DNA of 64,000 nucleotides from Hyalella azteca (taxonomy: Eukaryota > Arthropoda > Malacostraca > Amphipoda > Hyalellidae): NCBI RefSeq assembly GCF_000764305.2, contig NW_025946818.1:186001-250000 (forward strand), written 5' to 3'. Made by a program: the position numbers and the translations under genes. The notes under the pieces are model-generated. The model saw nothing but the letters and a program-made list of their open reading frames with translations. It had not been told where the DNA came from and searched no databases. Each line of letters starts with the position of its first letter. Within the stretch, counting starts at the first letter, position 1. This document shows positions 46,401 through 59,000 of the stretch, in pieces.

Positions 46401-47078
46401 ATTATGAACACTGACCAATTTTACAGTAAATACTTACTGGCCTAAATTAATTGATTATGGATTGCTTGAACTTTCATTTGAATAGCTTAAATTGCCTTCA
46501 CATAATGTAGAATCGCATTAATTATTATACAAATGCTTTTTGACATACGCACTGTTCAAATAATTATTTCACAAATGTGAACGTCGATTTTTCACTCACT
46601 GTGTTGCTCGCGATGAAAAGGCTCTACTTTTGAAGAAAGAAAGTTTCTTTTACTTATTTTTAAAGAAATTTCTACGGCATTGAGAGAATTAATTTGTTCT
46701 TAAATTTTGATGTCAATGTTGAAATTGTCGTAGATGAGGACGAAAGCTCTCGCTAGACGACAGCTAACATCTAAGAAATGTAGGTAAAATGGACCTGGCT
46801 CTGATCTCAGATTAAATGAGTTTAGCGAATGAAATCGATAAAAAAATTAGTTTTGTCGGGATAAACTTAAATTATTAAGCCTAACTTTGCGCGGCGTTCA
46901 ATCTTGCAGCGTCGACAGGCTTGATTGCGATGCATGTGGACAGAGATGCGTCTTACGCAGGCGCTTCTTCCTAGGAGGTGAGGGGACAGACGACGATATG
47001 ATATATTTAGAAAGAAGAACACGCTGTATTTCTTCGAGAAAATCCGTGCATGGATTAGTAGTTAAGTTGTATTTTGGA
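43461..47078. other. Long non-coding stretch with weak exon-like patches
   Basis: Minus-strand patch 46205-46328 reads from TAAATCTCTAG| as HCAWHSAAQVFKMKPEG to a stop after about 45 codons; it looks coding but is unidentified. Plus-strand patches at 43562 (MTRTGGLNAACRPILG then GTGACG) and 44898-45086 are open without support. A degenerate repeat lies at about 45340-45470. Segment 46889-46950 is similar to 57405-57465. Confidence 0.3.
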
Positions 47079-47660
47079 TTTTATTTGAGGCTTGCACGTG
47101 ACCTAAGGTTGTCTCATGACATAATAATCGAAGTCATGTAAAGATAATGGTACATAATGTTGCATTACAGGTGTCAGCGGTCGTTGTGTGGTTTATGCTT
47201 CATGGCATTTAGGAAATTAGTAGGTATTTTTTATTTTTTATTTTATTCGAGGCATGCATGTCATAATAAGGTTGTCTCATGACATAATAATGGGAGCCAT
47301 GTAAAGAGAATGGTACAGAATGTTGCATAACACGTGTCAGCGGTCGTTGTATGGTTTATGCTTCATGGCGTTTTGGAAAAAATCATGAAACGCTGTATGA
47401 TACGAGCTCGACTTTTTACCCGTTTTGTTTCTTCAGCTCTGAAAGCATTATTTTATTCGAGGCATGCATGTCATAATAAGGTTGTCTCATGACATAATAA
47501 TGGGAGCCATGTAAAGAGAATGGTACAGAATGTTGCATAACACGTGTCAGCGGTCGTTGTATGGTTTATGCTTCATGGCGTTTTGGAAAAAATCATGAAA
47601 CGCTGTATGATACGAGCTCGACTTTTTACCCGTTTTGCTTATTCAGCTCTAAAAGCCAGT
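47079..47660. repeat. 210-bp tandem repeat, two full copies and a diverged partial copy
   Basis: Copies at 47241-47450 and 47451-47660 are nearly identical (TTTTATTCGAGGCATGCATG through ACGAGCTCGACTTTTTACCC). A more diverged partial copy at about 47079-47215 lacks the last third. Confidence 0.92.
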
Positions 47661-50600
47661 ATTTATACAATTTAAAACATGCTTCGAGAGAGATGAAAGA
47701 GATTTTTCTTGGAAGCTAAATGTCGGCTAACAAAAACGAAAATTCTAGGCTTTTTGCAAAAACTGCTCTAATCCTATTAAGAAATGAAAATCTTTCTTAA
47801 GTTTATTAAGTTATAGGTTCACTTCATCTATTTTTATCTAGAATCGAGTCTGAAAAAAATGAGTTGACATGAACCTGAAATAACATCAAATGAATCATCG
47901 ATATTGTAGGTCTCTATAGAAGCAGTACTGGTGGGATATATTTGTCCCACATATCTGTATCACACAGAAATTCGAGTTCGCGACGAAAGTAATAAAAAAA
48001 GTAATGGTAGCACGATTGGTAAGCAAAGTCGATAACAAAAATGTTGGTGGTAAGATTCCGCTTCTAAAGTCTGTAAAGAAAATGTGAACAAAGAAATTCT
48101 ATTACAGAAATTTGGGTAACATTACTTATCACAACCTCAAGTTCAATATTTGGTTCAATTGTGCCAGCTGAAACACGAAATAGTGCTTGGCACCCGTCAA
48201 TAAATCCAAGTTCATGCAAAATGTGATGTTTCATACTCTAATACGCTGCTGTCTTATAAATCTTCCACCACCAATAATTTCATCATATTCGTGTAAGCGA
48301 TTAAATTCAAATGCAAAATGTCTATTATTTAAATTTAGATAATTTATTTTTTAATTTAAAAAATATTAAAATTAAATAAACGCACCGACCTAATATATTA
48401 GTCAACATTTATGATACATTGGAATGGGTGCAGAATGAAAATTTCACAAAATCGGTTGTGAAGATTACAATGTAATTTTGAAGCACTACCTTCCTGTCTT
48501 TCATTTATAATTTTGTGAGTCTAAAATTTCCAAGCCACGGCACTGATCGACGTAACTTCTCATTACGATGTCGCTCGGACTCGCTTTTAAGTTCACTGCT
48601 CGCCAGGCCGTGAATTCTTTACTAACTACGAGGACGAATCGATTATCTCATCAAGAACGTTTCATGGCTTAATTTAACCTGGTCGAGGTTGTTAATTTAG
48701 GATATATTTTTTTCAAGTGGCGGCAACAAATTCATGCAATTATAATACAGATTATGTTATGGTTTCAAATTATTCATTCAACAACTAGAATATTCTGTAT
48801 GATTTTTTCGTTGTCCATTTATATTTGTTACACAAAAAGATTAATTCAGGTCATGTTAAGAATAATTTATTCCATGTCGGCTTTCAAATCATACGTAATT
48901 TCATATAAATTAGAGCATGCAATATTAATAACTTTAAATGTTGAATAAAAATCAATTTCTTCTGAGCATCTTGTTAAAACTGTGGATTTTGCTATTTTAC
49001 ATTCTGTCACGTATGATAAAAATAGATGAGTGATATACTTAAGCTGAAAATTTCAAACTAATGAAGATTAAAGTGTACGATGTAATATCAAACGTTCAAA
49101 AATTGAATCAACCAAAGAAGAATATTCGTAACTATAGGTTATATCTCGATGAAAAATAGCTGCATATCTCTCACTTAAATAGGAGTCATGATCCAAAGGT
49201 AACATACGTAACCTAGCTTTGGGTTCAACTTCTATATAGGTATTTCACATCTTATAATCTTAGTCCATTCTATTCACGAGGGTTCGAAGTTTAACTCTAT
49301 CGTACAACTTTAGCCGTCATCTGGAACAACTTCCCATCAAAGTTTGAAGTCTAAGTCTCCACGCTCCTGTGACACAATAGACGGATTCGAACTTCACCCA
49401 GACCTCCTTTGCCGAGGACATATCCCTCTATCTGTCAATGGGCATCAAATTCCGTCTGGAGATTAAAACTTCGAAAAATTTCGAAATACATTGCCCTGAT
49501 GGGAATATCTTCGAAAGGGAAGTTTTAATTCCAAGGATTTATGACTTTGGAGCTTCCGAAAACTTCGAGTTGACTTATCCTTGAAAACCAAATGAAATAT
49601 TTTTAATACTTGAATTGAGTTAAACTTTGGAATCTTTTGAAAATATCTGTATTACGCTCTCGAAATTAGACTGGATGATGATGTGTTTCGAATAAATGTT
49701 ATACTACTTGCTTTCACAAAAACTACGAAAAATGTACTACGTATACTTTCGCTTTTCGCATTGTATCTTTCTGTAGAATAAAAGGATTTTTTATAATTGT
49801 TTAACTTATGAGGAAAAGCGGCCGTTTGCTTCGATTTTGAATACCCATGCGCAAAATGTATAGTGCAAATTAAAAAAATCAAACTACTCAGTTTTTGAGA
49901 ACAAAAAATCGGACAATGAAGCTTGTTACTTCCTCATTATTATTGCGTTCTGTACTCAGGTGAAAGAAATATCCTAAGTGTATTGCTCTGCTGAAAGCCA
50001 TAATTTTTAGGAAAACTTTATTTGGTGCGGCGGCGAAGAGCCTTCTCATGGGAGCACTGAATAGCTCCCTGAACGCTGCTTTTGGTGCATTGGCCGCTCT
50101 TCTTCACTCCCAAGAAGTTTTCTCATGCTACAAGTTACCCCAAAATGCTCACAGTCATGCTCGAAGTTGCCCCAAACGCATACATTCATGCCCCAAGTTA
50201 CCCCAAAAGCATTAAGTAACGCTCCAAGTTACCTCAAAACGTATGCAGTACTGCTACAAGTTCCAAGTTGCGCACCTAAGTTGTTGGCCGTCTGCCAAAA
50301 GTATTCAAGTTCAGGATTGTGCTTGCAGCTTTCATACATTGCACCAAATATTAGAAATTTTCGTTAGTCCATTCAAGGAACGAGAAATCTATCACTTGAA
50401 CCAGTAATATAAATAAATTACGATCTTTTGAAAACCTCGAGTACAATTTTATTGCTCGCTTAGGAGTTTCAGCATTTTCCAAAAATAATAACATAAAAAA
50501 ACGCGTTCTACACAAACATTTATCAAACATGCCACTCCTTCTTACGAGTTACTAAGATAAATTAAATTTCGACCAAACGATATTTGTGTCCTCGGAATTT

Positions 50601-51730
50601 ACAGAGCTGCAGAAATTGGGAGGTGAGTCTTACGGGCTCATTAGGCCACGGTTGTGGTGTTTGCCGTCTCTGCACAAATTAGCCTTCGTCGTGAGTTACA
50701 CTTTCTCTGGGAAATATTTGTGTCAGGAAAAAACTTTCCATTCTTAAAATCGACGGTTGCTTCTCGGGCGGCCATCGCTTGGCCGACGGTTTACCAGTTA
50801 CCATCGAATGATCTTCGGTGGATTTTAGGCGCCGGAAAGAAATACTTGGGAATGCCGGGAGTGATTTAGGTATAAAAAGTGCTAAGACGTTTGCGTGTTG
50901 CTATAGGAGTTGATAATTTCATTTTTTATTTACATGATCTTATGAATCAAGATGATTTTTTTTGCATGATGTTTTTTGCATCAATCGTTTACATGATTTA
51001 GTTGATCTTTTTCATTTTTATTTACATGACCATAGTTCTGATAGTTCACAGCAGTGTTTTGGGTTCGCTGTGTGAGTTGTAATATATTTATTGTTAAATT
51101 TTCTCTGATTTATCATTTAATTAACTTTCCAAAACCGTTACTTCTAATTTATGTTTTTCTTCTTTTACGGTGTAAAATGCCATTTCTGGGAAATGGTGAG
51201 TGTGGTAGTTGATAAAAATAAGGAAATTCGTCGTTTTTTTAATTCTATCATAAAGGTATATTTCTTAACCTAAAATTCTGTTGTCTTTAATTTTATCTCT
51301 GTTGGCTTCAGAAATTCCTTCTCAAGTCATCAAGCATTGGTCCAATCTCAAATGTGAAGAATGTAAGATTTTCCCGATACACCATCATTAACTTTCGATA
51401 CAAAGTCTGCTTTTTCTGTCCTATTTTATTATCATTTAATTTCTTTCAAAAACACATGAACCGCAACTGACACCTGTAAAATTTTACTCCGAGCGCTTCT
51501 TATTATCTCAGTTCTGTGTTGCAGCTTCGCTTCAAAAACCTAGGCGAATAATTGACGCAGCTGAGGCAAAGTGCTGCTTTTATCGCTGCGATTACATTCT
51601 TGAAAGCGTAATAAAGGTGGCTTAGTGCATCGCTTCTGCTCTTACTTTGGATGACACGACGATCGTACGAGCTCTCCCACCAATATGTGTGTATATGAGC
51701 TCTCCCACCAATATGTGTGTCCCAAAATAT
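47661..51730. other. Non-coding stretch
   Basis: No gene is recognised. The 49310-49470 patch is open for about 50 codons on the plus strand without an ATG. A minisatellite lies at 50113-50280 (listed separately). The ORF at 50654-50869 is unsupported. Confidence 0.35.
50113..50280. repeat. ~33-bp degenerate minisatellite (CAAGTTACCCCAAAA)
   Basis: GCTACAAGTTACCCCAAAAT, GCTCGAAGTTGCCCCAAACG, GCCCCAAGTTACCCCAAAAG, GCTCCAAGTTACCTCAAAAC and a final partial copy. Confidence 0.85.
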
Positions 51731-52351
51731 GAATTTTGCCTGTATGAACAACAATGGCGATACTAATACATATTCAGCAGTCCTATTTTATAGAGAAAAT
51801 AAAATGGAAAATGCATACGTATGTGAGAGTAATAACTAGTAAAGCAGCGGAACGTACTATGCAGGAAAATGTTTTATTTCATTCCATGCTCAGAGTGAGC
51901 TCGTGTTCTGAGCATGTCGATATAAGTAGAGGTGGGCAGTAGCGCGCTACATGCGGCGGCCGCTACGAATGGCCGCTACATTTTCAGTAGCGGTAGCGAT
52001 AGCGGCGCTACATTTAATTAAGCAATTGTAGCGGTAGCGGTAGCGCCCGCTACATTTTAGAGCATGTAGCGGTAGCTGTAGCGGCCGCTACATGCTTTAA
52101 ATGCGCTGCCCAGCTCTGGGATATAACTTTAAGTAACACTTCTTCACAACATTTACTGGAGAATTTTGCCTGTATGAACAACAATGGCGATACTAATACA
52201 TATTCAGCAGTCCTATTTTATAGAGAAAATAAAATGGAAAATGCATACGTATGTGAGAGTAATAACTAGTAAAGCAGCGGAACGTACTATGCAGGAAAAT
52301 GTTTTATTTCATTCCATGCGCAGAGTGAGCTCGTGTTCTGAGCATGTCGAT
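51731..52351. repeat. 191-bp direct repeats separated by a hAT-like MITE
   Basis: Copies 51731-51921 and 52161-52351 are almost identical (TTTTGCCTGTATGAACAACA through TTCTGAGCATGTCGAT; one difference is CATGCTCAGAG against CATGCGCAGAG). Between them lie the hAT-like element at 51927-52119 and about 40 bp of other sequence. The two ORFs starting at 51754 and 52184 are just these copies. Confidence 0.95.
51927..52119. mobile_element. hAT-like MITE with GTAGCGGTAGC internal repeats
   Basis: The ends are TAGAGGTGGGCAGTAGCGC and, inverted, CCAGAGCTGGGCAGCGC. The flanking octamers GATATAAG (51919-51926) and GATATAAC (52120-52127) make an 8-bp target duplication with one mismatch, as expected for hAT (established knowledge). 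The interior is built from GTAGCGGTAGCGGCCGCTAC words and is self-complementary. There is no ORF. Confidence 0.82.
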
Positions 52352-54562
52352 CAAAAATATTCAGATGCCGTAATGCCAGTACAAGTATCGGTAGTAACAT
52401 TGATATTGTTGTATCAACACCAGAATCGGCATCAAGTCGGTATCTCGTGTATAAGTATGAAGTCCAATGGAATAATTATGACACTAGTACCTAAATCATT
52501 GTTCATATTTCAGAAGTACGAACCTGAAACACGAATGAGCCCAAATCATCATCGTAAATCTGGCGGCTTGATACTTCGTAAACCAAACATAAAGCTGCAG
52601 ACCTGCATAGGCTGAAGTTTCGATGAATGACGCCGAATTTATTTTATATGTAAGGAGCAGTTATGTGTGATTATGTATCAATATCATCGGTGCGTAATGC
52701 ATTCGTCGCTTGTGAACAGGAACAGGTTGTATGCGTGACACCTTCACTTGCACCCAATAGGTGTTTCGTAGGCGTTCATTCGGCGATAAAAATGGATATA
52801 TTTGCACCCCAACGAACGCACAAAAATAGCAGCATGGACTTTTGGGTTCGAACCCGGCAAATTGCAATTATTCTGCGCTGTTTCTTGTACAGGAGCCGTT
52901 AATACCATTAATGGCGTGCTTCGTGGGTCATACTTGCTTGTGTTGACCAAAAATGAAACCTAAATTAACTGCGTGAGCGGAACCATGAGGTCCTGAGGAG
53001 CCATTATGATTTCAAAGTTTTAATGCGGATCATTTATGAGTTGTTTAGTATTTTTTGAGCCCGGTAGTTACGAAAAAAACGTGCAAAATATGGCTTAAAG
53101 AACGATTTCCAAGCTAACTAGTTTTAAATTTCATTTGCATACTATTTCAAGAAATGCATTTAAATTAATTATAGCCCATAATCAAATGCGATTCTTTCAC
53201 GGCCAAACACTCTTATCTAGAAATATCATATTTCAAATTCTCATTTGAGAGACGCCGTCTCTTTGCGAACCGTCTGGGCACTCAAGAGTTTGCCAAACAT
53301 CTCTTCTCAAGATGGGAGGTTTGCAGGATATCATCCCGCTCATCCCGGTCCAAGTTGCGAGCTGTGAAATATGGCGTGGCATCGGAAAACGATAATGCTG
53401 GGAGTCGAGAAATGGATGCGTTCGTGTGAAGATAAAGTGGGAAATGAGCTCATCAGTGCTAGGGAAAGTTACCAAGCGTTATCAGCTGACTTTGTCAGTC
53501 AATCATAAAAAATTAGCACAGGTCTTCAGCGCGTACATCAAATTCAAAAATTCATTTCTAACTGACGCCAGAAATGAATTTCTGAATTTGTTATCTGTTA
53601 CCGCAGTTGTGATAGTTGTGATCTGTGATCTGTTAACGCAGTTGTGATCTGCTACCGCAAGTGTAATGTTAAATTTGAAATAGGAACAAATTTATCAAGT
53701 TTGTAATATTTTATAACTCATATTAACTCGATATCGGCTATGATCATACCTCGGCTGGAATGATTTTGATCGCTACAATGGCTGTCCCAGAAGGGGCACG
53801 GCTCCATGAAATAATATTTAAAGTTTCCGCACGACCTCTGGTGCCTAACATGATAGGCTTCCTGCCGAATTAAATTTCAACGTAGATAAGAGAAAGTAAA
53901 ATTACTCACGAAAATTTTTGTGGAAGAATTTAATTTCAATTCATGAATTCAATTTTTTCATGGTAATTTTGTACCATTATATAGCGGAAAATGTCAGCGC
54001 TGTGCGGAGAGTGAGAGCTAAAGTTATTAGAATCATTCCACTACGTAATGTTGTAATGTAAAACGATGATATAATGTATAACGATGATGTGTGAAATTTT
54101 TGTTGTCAGGAATACAATAATCGTACGACTATAGATTCTAAGTTCAGCTGGCCAACAGAGGACCTTTTTTAATGCTGCTACAACAGATGCTACTTTATGA
54201 GGGAAAGTGTCAGTAAGGCCCGGAATGGTCGGCTCTGCAGCGCCCGCCCGCCGGACACAAAAACAACATCGCTTGACACTCGAGCGGAAGGATGGTGGCA
54301 GATATTAAAAAAGTTAGGGAGAACACATGAGACGTGAGCTCAATTCTCGAATTTAATAACGTTATTTCTTGATACAATTAATGCTGACGTGAGACATGTG
54401 TAGGATATGATAAATTATATTACAACATATTTTTTGGGCTTGAAATGGAAATTTTAAGGAGAGCCTCTACCCTAAAAATTGCCTCCTAAATTTAATGTCC
54501 AAACGTCCTGGAATTTCAAATTCATATGTAAATCACATTTGGACAATAAAAACAATTTGTTC
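52352..54562. other. Non-coding stretch with GC-richer patches
   Basis: Patch 53245-53475 is open in at least three frames over both strands, so none can be trusted. No RNA gene is seen; GGGTTCGAACCC at 52852-52863 is discussed under rejected items. Confidence 0.35.
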
Positions 54563-54715
54563 ATATGATTTTTCTAAAAAATGAAAGAAAACGTGAATTG
54601 ACGAGAAAACGGCCTAGAATGGGGATCCTTTATAAATCAAGCTCCTCCATTCATTTTCGTGCTACAACATCGAGAGACATATTGTTCGATTTGAAAAAGA
54701 ATATCTATCGACTAT
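54563..54715. repeat. Diverged half copy of the 2.4-3.7 kb palindromic repeat
   Basis: ATGAAAGAAAACGT, CGTGCTACAACATCGAGAGA and CATATTGTTCGATTTG follow the reverse complement of about 2700-2860 in the same order and spacing. Confidence 0.65.
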
Positions 54716-55210
54716 GGAAGCCCTTTCTTCGATTTCTTCATTAATTTTTTCACACAACTTTTCCTATTTTCTCTGCAAGTTCAGAACAGCCTGACGCAAA
54801 AAGCATTTACAAGTACATCCATGCTAGTAGCTTTGTTGAACGCGTCTTGCTTGTAGCTGTCAACAAAGTTCAAACCCTTTGCAATTAACGCCTATAGTTA
54901 TCTTTAAATACCATTTATAAAAAAATTATAACTACTGTTATAAAATGTTAATTTTATAAAAGTTATATTTTTGAATGGCAAGAGAAATTGAATAACCGAT
55001 CGCAAAAGTATGGAATAAGGAGTATAATACAACAATCGAGTTTCTTTTGATGGCGAAGCAATAAGTGTGCCTCAAGATTGACAGCATCACCAATGAATAT
55101 CGACATGAGGCCAGGAAAAAATTAGCCAACTCGTTTCTCGTATCTCGTTCAAGTCGTGACGTCGAGGTGAGGTAGAGGTCTCCAGGTAGTTGATTCCGGG
55201 ACCGTCAGAC

Positions 55211-55460
55211 CATGGTTGAACTAGTAAAAGGTTGACCCATCAGAAGCCCATTTTTGCGGATGTAGCTCGTTGTTCGCCTGTGACGTCACTGATCTCAGTG
55301 GCGTCACGAGCATTAACCAATCACCGAAATGCGTTCAAACCAGTCAACCAATCCGTCATAGGAATGACGTGTTTACGTTTCTCGATCTCAGTGACGCAAC
55401 AAGAAAGCTGAACTGAAAGGCGGAACTTCTCTTGGTTCAACCTTATATAGTTCAACCATG
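55211..55460. mobile_element. MITE with P-element-like ends and perfect 8-bp target duplication
   Basis: A 250-bp element. Both ends read CATGGTTGAACTA inward, followed by AAGGTTGA(C/A)CCA and GAAG, an inverted repeat of about 35 bp. It is flanked by CGTCAGAC on both sides (55203-55210 and 55461-55468). Drosophila P elements begin CATGATGAAA and make 8-bp duplications with consensus GGCCAGAC (established knowledge); the duplication here matches that consensus at six of eight bases. The interior has GTGACGTCAC (CRE-like) and CCAAT words. There is no ORF, so it is non-autonomous. Confidence 0.85.
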
Positions 55461-56045
55461 CGTCAGACGTTCCGCACCGTTGAACCGTCGAACGTTCCGT
55501 ACAAGTGCGTGCGGACAAGGGCAGCTAGCCGGGCAGGTGTGCGCGGTGCTATAGGTCGTAGCACTAGCTGTATATATACCTGTAGGTCAGACGGGGGTCG
55601 CCTGCCGAAGACCACCACTGCCCTGGATGTAATGGACCATCATGATTCCTGCCTTCCGGAACGTAGCCTTCAACACTTCAAGCCGGCCGTATCTAGGCCG
55701 TGGGTCGAACCAGCCCTCGGTCGAACGGCCACTTGTCGAAGGACGATAAATTTTGGAACAGAACTATGCTATCTGAAACCTAACCTCAGATGCGGTGAAC
55801 GTAAAATTACGTAATTTAACGATGCCCGGAAGTCAGATTCGATCCGCGGCCTGGTGGTGCACGGCAGGTGGTGGTCAAGGCCGGAGGAGGACAAAGCCGA
55901 GTGGTGCACGGCTGATTGGTGGATATCCGGAGAGATCCAAGGCGTTCGATTCAGGGCTTATTGGTGCACAAAATTGGTGGTGCACGGCTGCGCTCCCGTC
56001 AAACGGCAGTCTGAGGCTGTAAAACTGAGGCGGGGCGAGTAGGCA
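55461..56045 (+). other. GC-rich block with overlapping unsupported ORFs
   Basis: Frames 55458-55814, 55795-56022 and 55854-56042 overlap. The words TTGGTGGTGCACGGC, GGTGGTGCACGGCAG and GAGTGGTGCACGGCTG recur at 55853-55990. No protein family is recognised. It may be a promoter-proximal or repetitive block. Confidence 0.3.
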
Positions 56046-59000
56046 ATCCGCTCTTCTTCTGAAGATGAATGATATAAAGAATCCGGAAAGAGTTGGCCAG
56101 CTGTTATTTAATTAAAACCTTGAAGACACAATAAAATTAAAAATACAATAAACGTAAACTCAAAAAATCTTAGGAACACAGTAATGCAATAATAAAAAAT
56201 TGTGCAGGCATTGCGAGTATGTACATCACATGAAATAAGCATGAGTAACAGTTAATCTTGCCAGAAAAATTTTGTTGATAGTTTTGCCGGCTTTATGGCA
56301 AGAAAATTTGCTATAGATATTGAAGCTAATTTTTGCAAATCAGGAAGGGGTTTTGATTATTTTACCACATTATGAAGGGATCTCAGTTGAACAGTATATC
56401 TCGATCGACAAAAGGTTATTGGATGGCAAGTGTTTCCAATAAAGCTAGCACTATCCGAGTTTCAATCTATTTTAAATATATTTATAGAGTAAAAATGACA
56501 GAATTAATTAATCTGCACAATTAACACCAGATTGTGAAATCTGTTAAATGTTTCATTAAACTATTAAGTTGATAATTTCGAACTAGATTTCATTTCCAAC
56601 ATATGAAGGTTGGAGGAACTTGATCTAAAATTCCCGACGTAGCTCCCTTGAGCTTACGAATTAGAGCTCGTGCGAGGTGCAAGTATTTGCTAGATGTTCG
56701 CAGGTTACCGGACAAGTCTAAACTTTGCCAAAAAATTACTCAGACTTAACTTGGAGGAAATTTCGACAACGTGCTGGGAAACGTTGATGCATATTCCGCA
56801 TCAAGTTTGGAAGCTTCGGACAAGGTAAGGGTGTAGGAAATGCAACGAAAAATTAATATTAATTGATCAAAATATTAATTGAAAGGAGTGAAGGAATATT
56901 TGCATGATTTAAAATTCTGCTGCATCGATGAATTTTTTAAGTGAGCAGCCTAACCAAATCTGAAGCCACACACAGGATTATGTCAGTGACTTCTCACTCG
57001 CCTCATTTGATCATTAGAATATATATATATTCAATGAGAAAGCATGTCAATAGTTAAAAACTAGCTTCGAATAATATAAAAGGTTAAACTTGAAAATTCT
57101 ATTGTGTCATATCATCTGTTTCACTACAAAAGAAGCGCATCTTACAATTTTAAGAAGCAATTTTACACCTTACATGCATTTTGGTCCATTATCCATTCAA
57201 CAGTCGCTTCCAAGTTGATAAGAATGCATTTGGGTAATAGAGTCATTTTAGTGCAGAACTTTCATCTCTGACAAAAAGCTACTCTCATATCATGTCATTA
57301 TCTAGTCACTAGACGGTGCATTTGAGTTAATTTGCAAGCTCATCCATCACTGGTTCAGATAAACGCTCGGGGCTGGCTTGAACGGTCCGCGTTTAGCTGT
57401 GCGATCGCGGCGTTCAATCTTGCAGACATGACAGGCGAGCAGCAGGCGATGCATGACGCGACGTGATCGTCTGATATTACCTGATCATTTGGGCCGCAAC
57501 TTCTACTGATTCTTGCCCGCATCTTGCAACGACCATGAAATGCAGCGACCTTAAGGTGCTGATTTGATATAACTAATTGTTTTTCTTCTTATTTGTTATG
57601 ACTAAACTGTTTGTTATACCTAAATCATGTCGGAGTTTATTGTAACACAAAAGAGTTTTCGCTAAATGTGATACGACACACTAGCAATAAATGCACATTA
57701 AACGCATAAATGAGGCGAAGATTAATATTAGTTAAACAAACAAAAACATTAGCTAGAACTAATTAAGTGATTTGATGGATGTGGTCCAACAAAATGAATT
57801 TCGTCAAGCATTTGCCAAAAATTACAATGATGCAAGCTATACCCGAAACTCTGTATATTACTTCTACCTTAAATTTATCATATAATTAAGGTTTCATCAT
57901 AATGCTATTTACGATTTCTTTGATGGCGCCAGCTTATGAGACGGAAAAAGCCGTGAAGGATTACAAGTCTGACGAAAGTTGCGTGTTCTGAATTATAAAG
58001 AAGATGACATCCGAAGGAAAGGACGAGCAGCTCATCTGTTGAAGGCGACAGCGTCACAAAGAAGGAAATAGAAGCGGCTATAATGACGCGTCCCCTGACA
58101 CGAAGACGAGACGTCCGAACCACCGAAATCGATCCCCTGCACGAGCCGTGGCCGCATTATGTCTGGCCATCAGCTGGCCATCGGTAAATTAACTATGAAA
58201 TACGCTTGGGTATTCGAACTAACGAGCTTTGCATTCAGCACCATTCAAGAAATAGTGTTGATGTTGCCTTCCCTACATTGTATTTCAGGATGCACATAAT
58301 GAATTTAGTATGGATCCCACACCAAAAAATATTGTTATTCGTACATTTATAGATGATGATTTTTATTTTAAAGAGAAAGAGAAAAATGTTGTAGGCCACG
58401 TGGAATGTCAATATAAATACGTACTTCCAAGCTCAGATTTAAACTACACGTGGAAATTGTTGGCACGTGGAATTTGCAGCCGGGGAAATCAATGGCGTTT
58501 CTCATATTAACGATAATATTCGGTCTAAAATGATGCATGATGCTCACTCCGCTGCACTTTCAGGACTTGAAGACTTCTTCTGTCACGTCATTTTGCTGGC
58601 CATGAGATCGCATGCCTTGCCCTTCTTGGCGAGTAATAGCTGCTTTCAGACTTTTGTGTTCAAGATTTAAATAAAAAAATCAGCGATCATTAGGCCATAT
58701 TGTAAATAACGTGGCACGGTATTACACATATTGTAAATAACGTGGTACGGTATTGCGTACCATAGCAAATCGAAAATAAAATAGAATATGTTTACTTTCA
58801 ACTTCCAGGGAGGAATCACGATTAGAGGGAGTGTTCAATGCATCTTTTAATCTAAAAATGGATGAAAAAAATAATAAAAAGCAAGAAGTTATCAATATAA
58901 TAAACATGTGATAAACCTTGTTCATACTGCAAATAAGTAAGTGATTATTACATTTAAACTTCACTATTACATGACACTCGAAGTCTAACAATGAATTGAT

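Noticed and set aside
52184..52615. 143-codon ORF
   Set aside because: Its first third is the duplicated 191-bp unit also found at 51731, without recognised domain or splice signals; composition is not coding-like.
52661..52950. GGGTTCGAACCC (52852-52863) looks like a tRNA T-arm
   Set aside because: No A box, acceptor stem or anticodon arm can be placed at the right distance on either strand.
53233..53475. Apparent exon with STDELISHF on minus and a coding-like plus frame
   Set aside because: At least three frames are open over the same GC-richer patch, none with start, splice or family support.
55458..55814. 118-codon ORF beside the P-like MITE
   Set aside because: It starts inside the element and its target duplication, overlaps other frames and matches nothing recognised; kept only as a GC-rich block.
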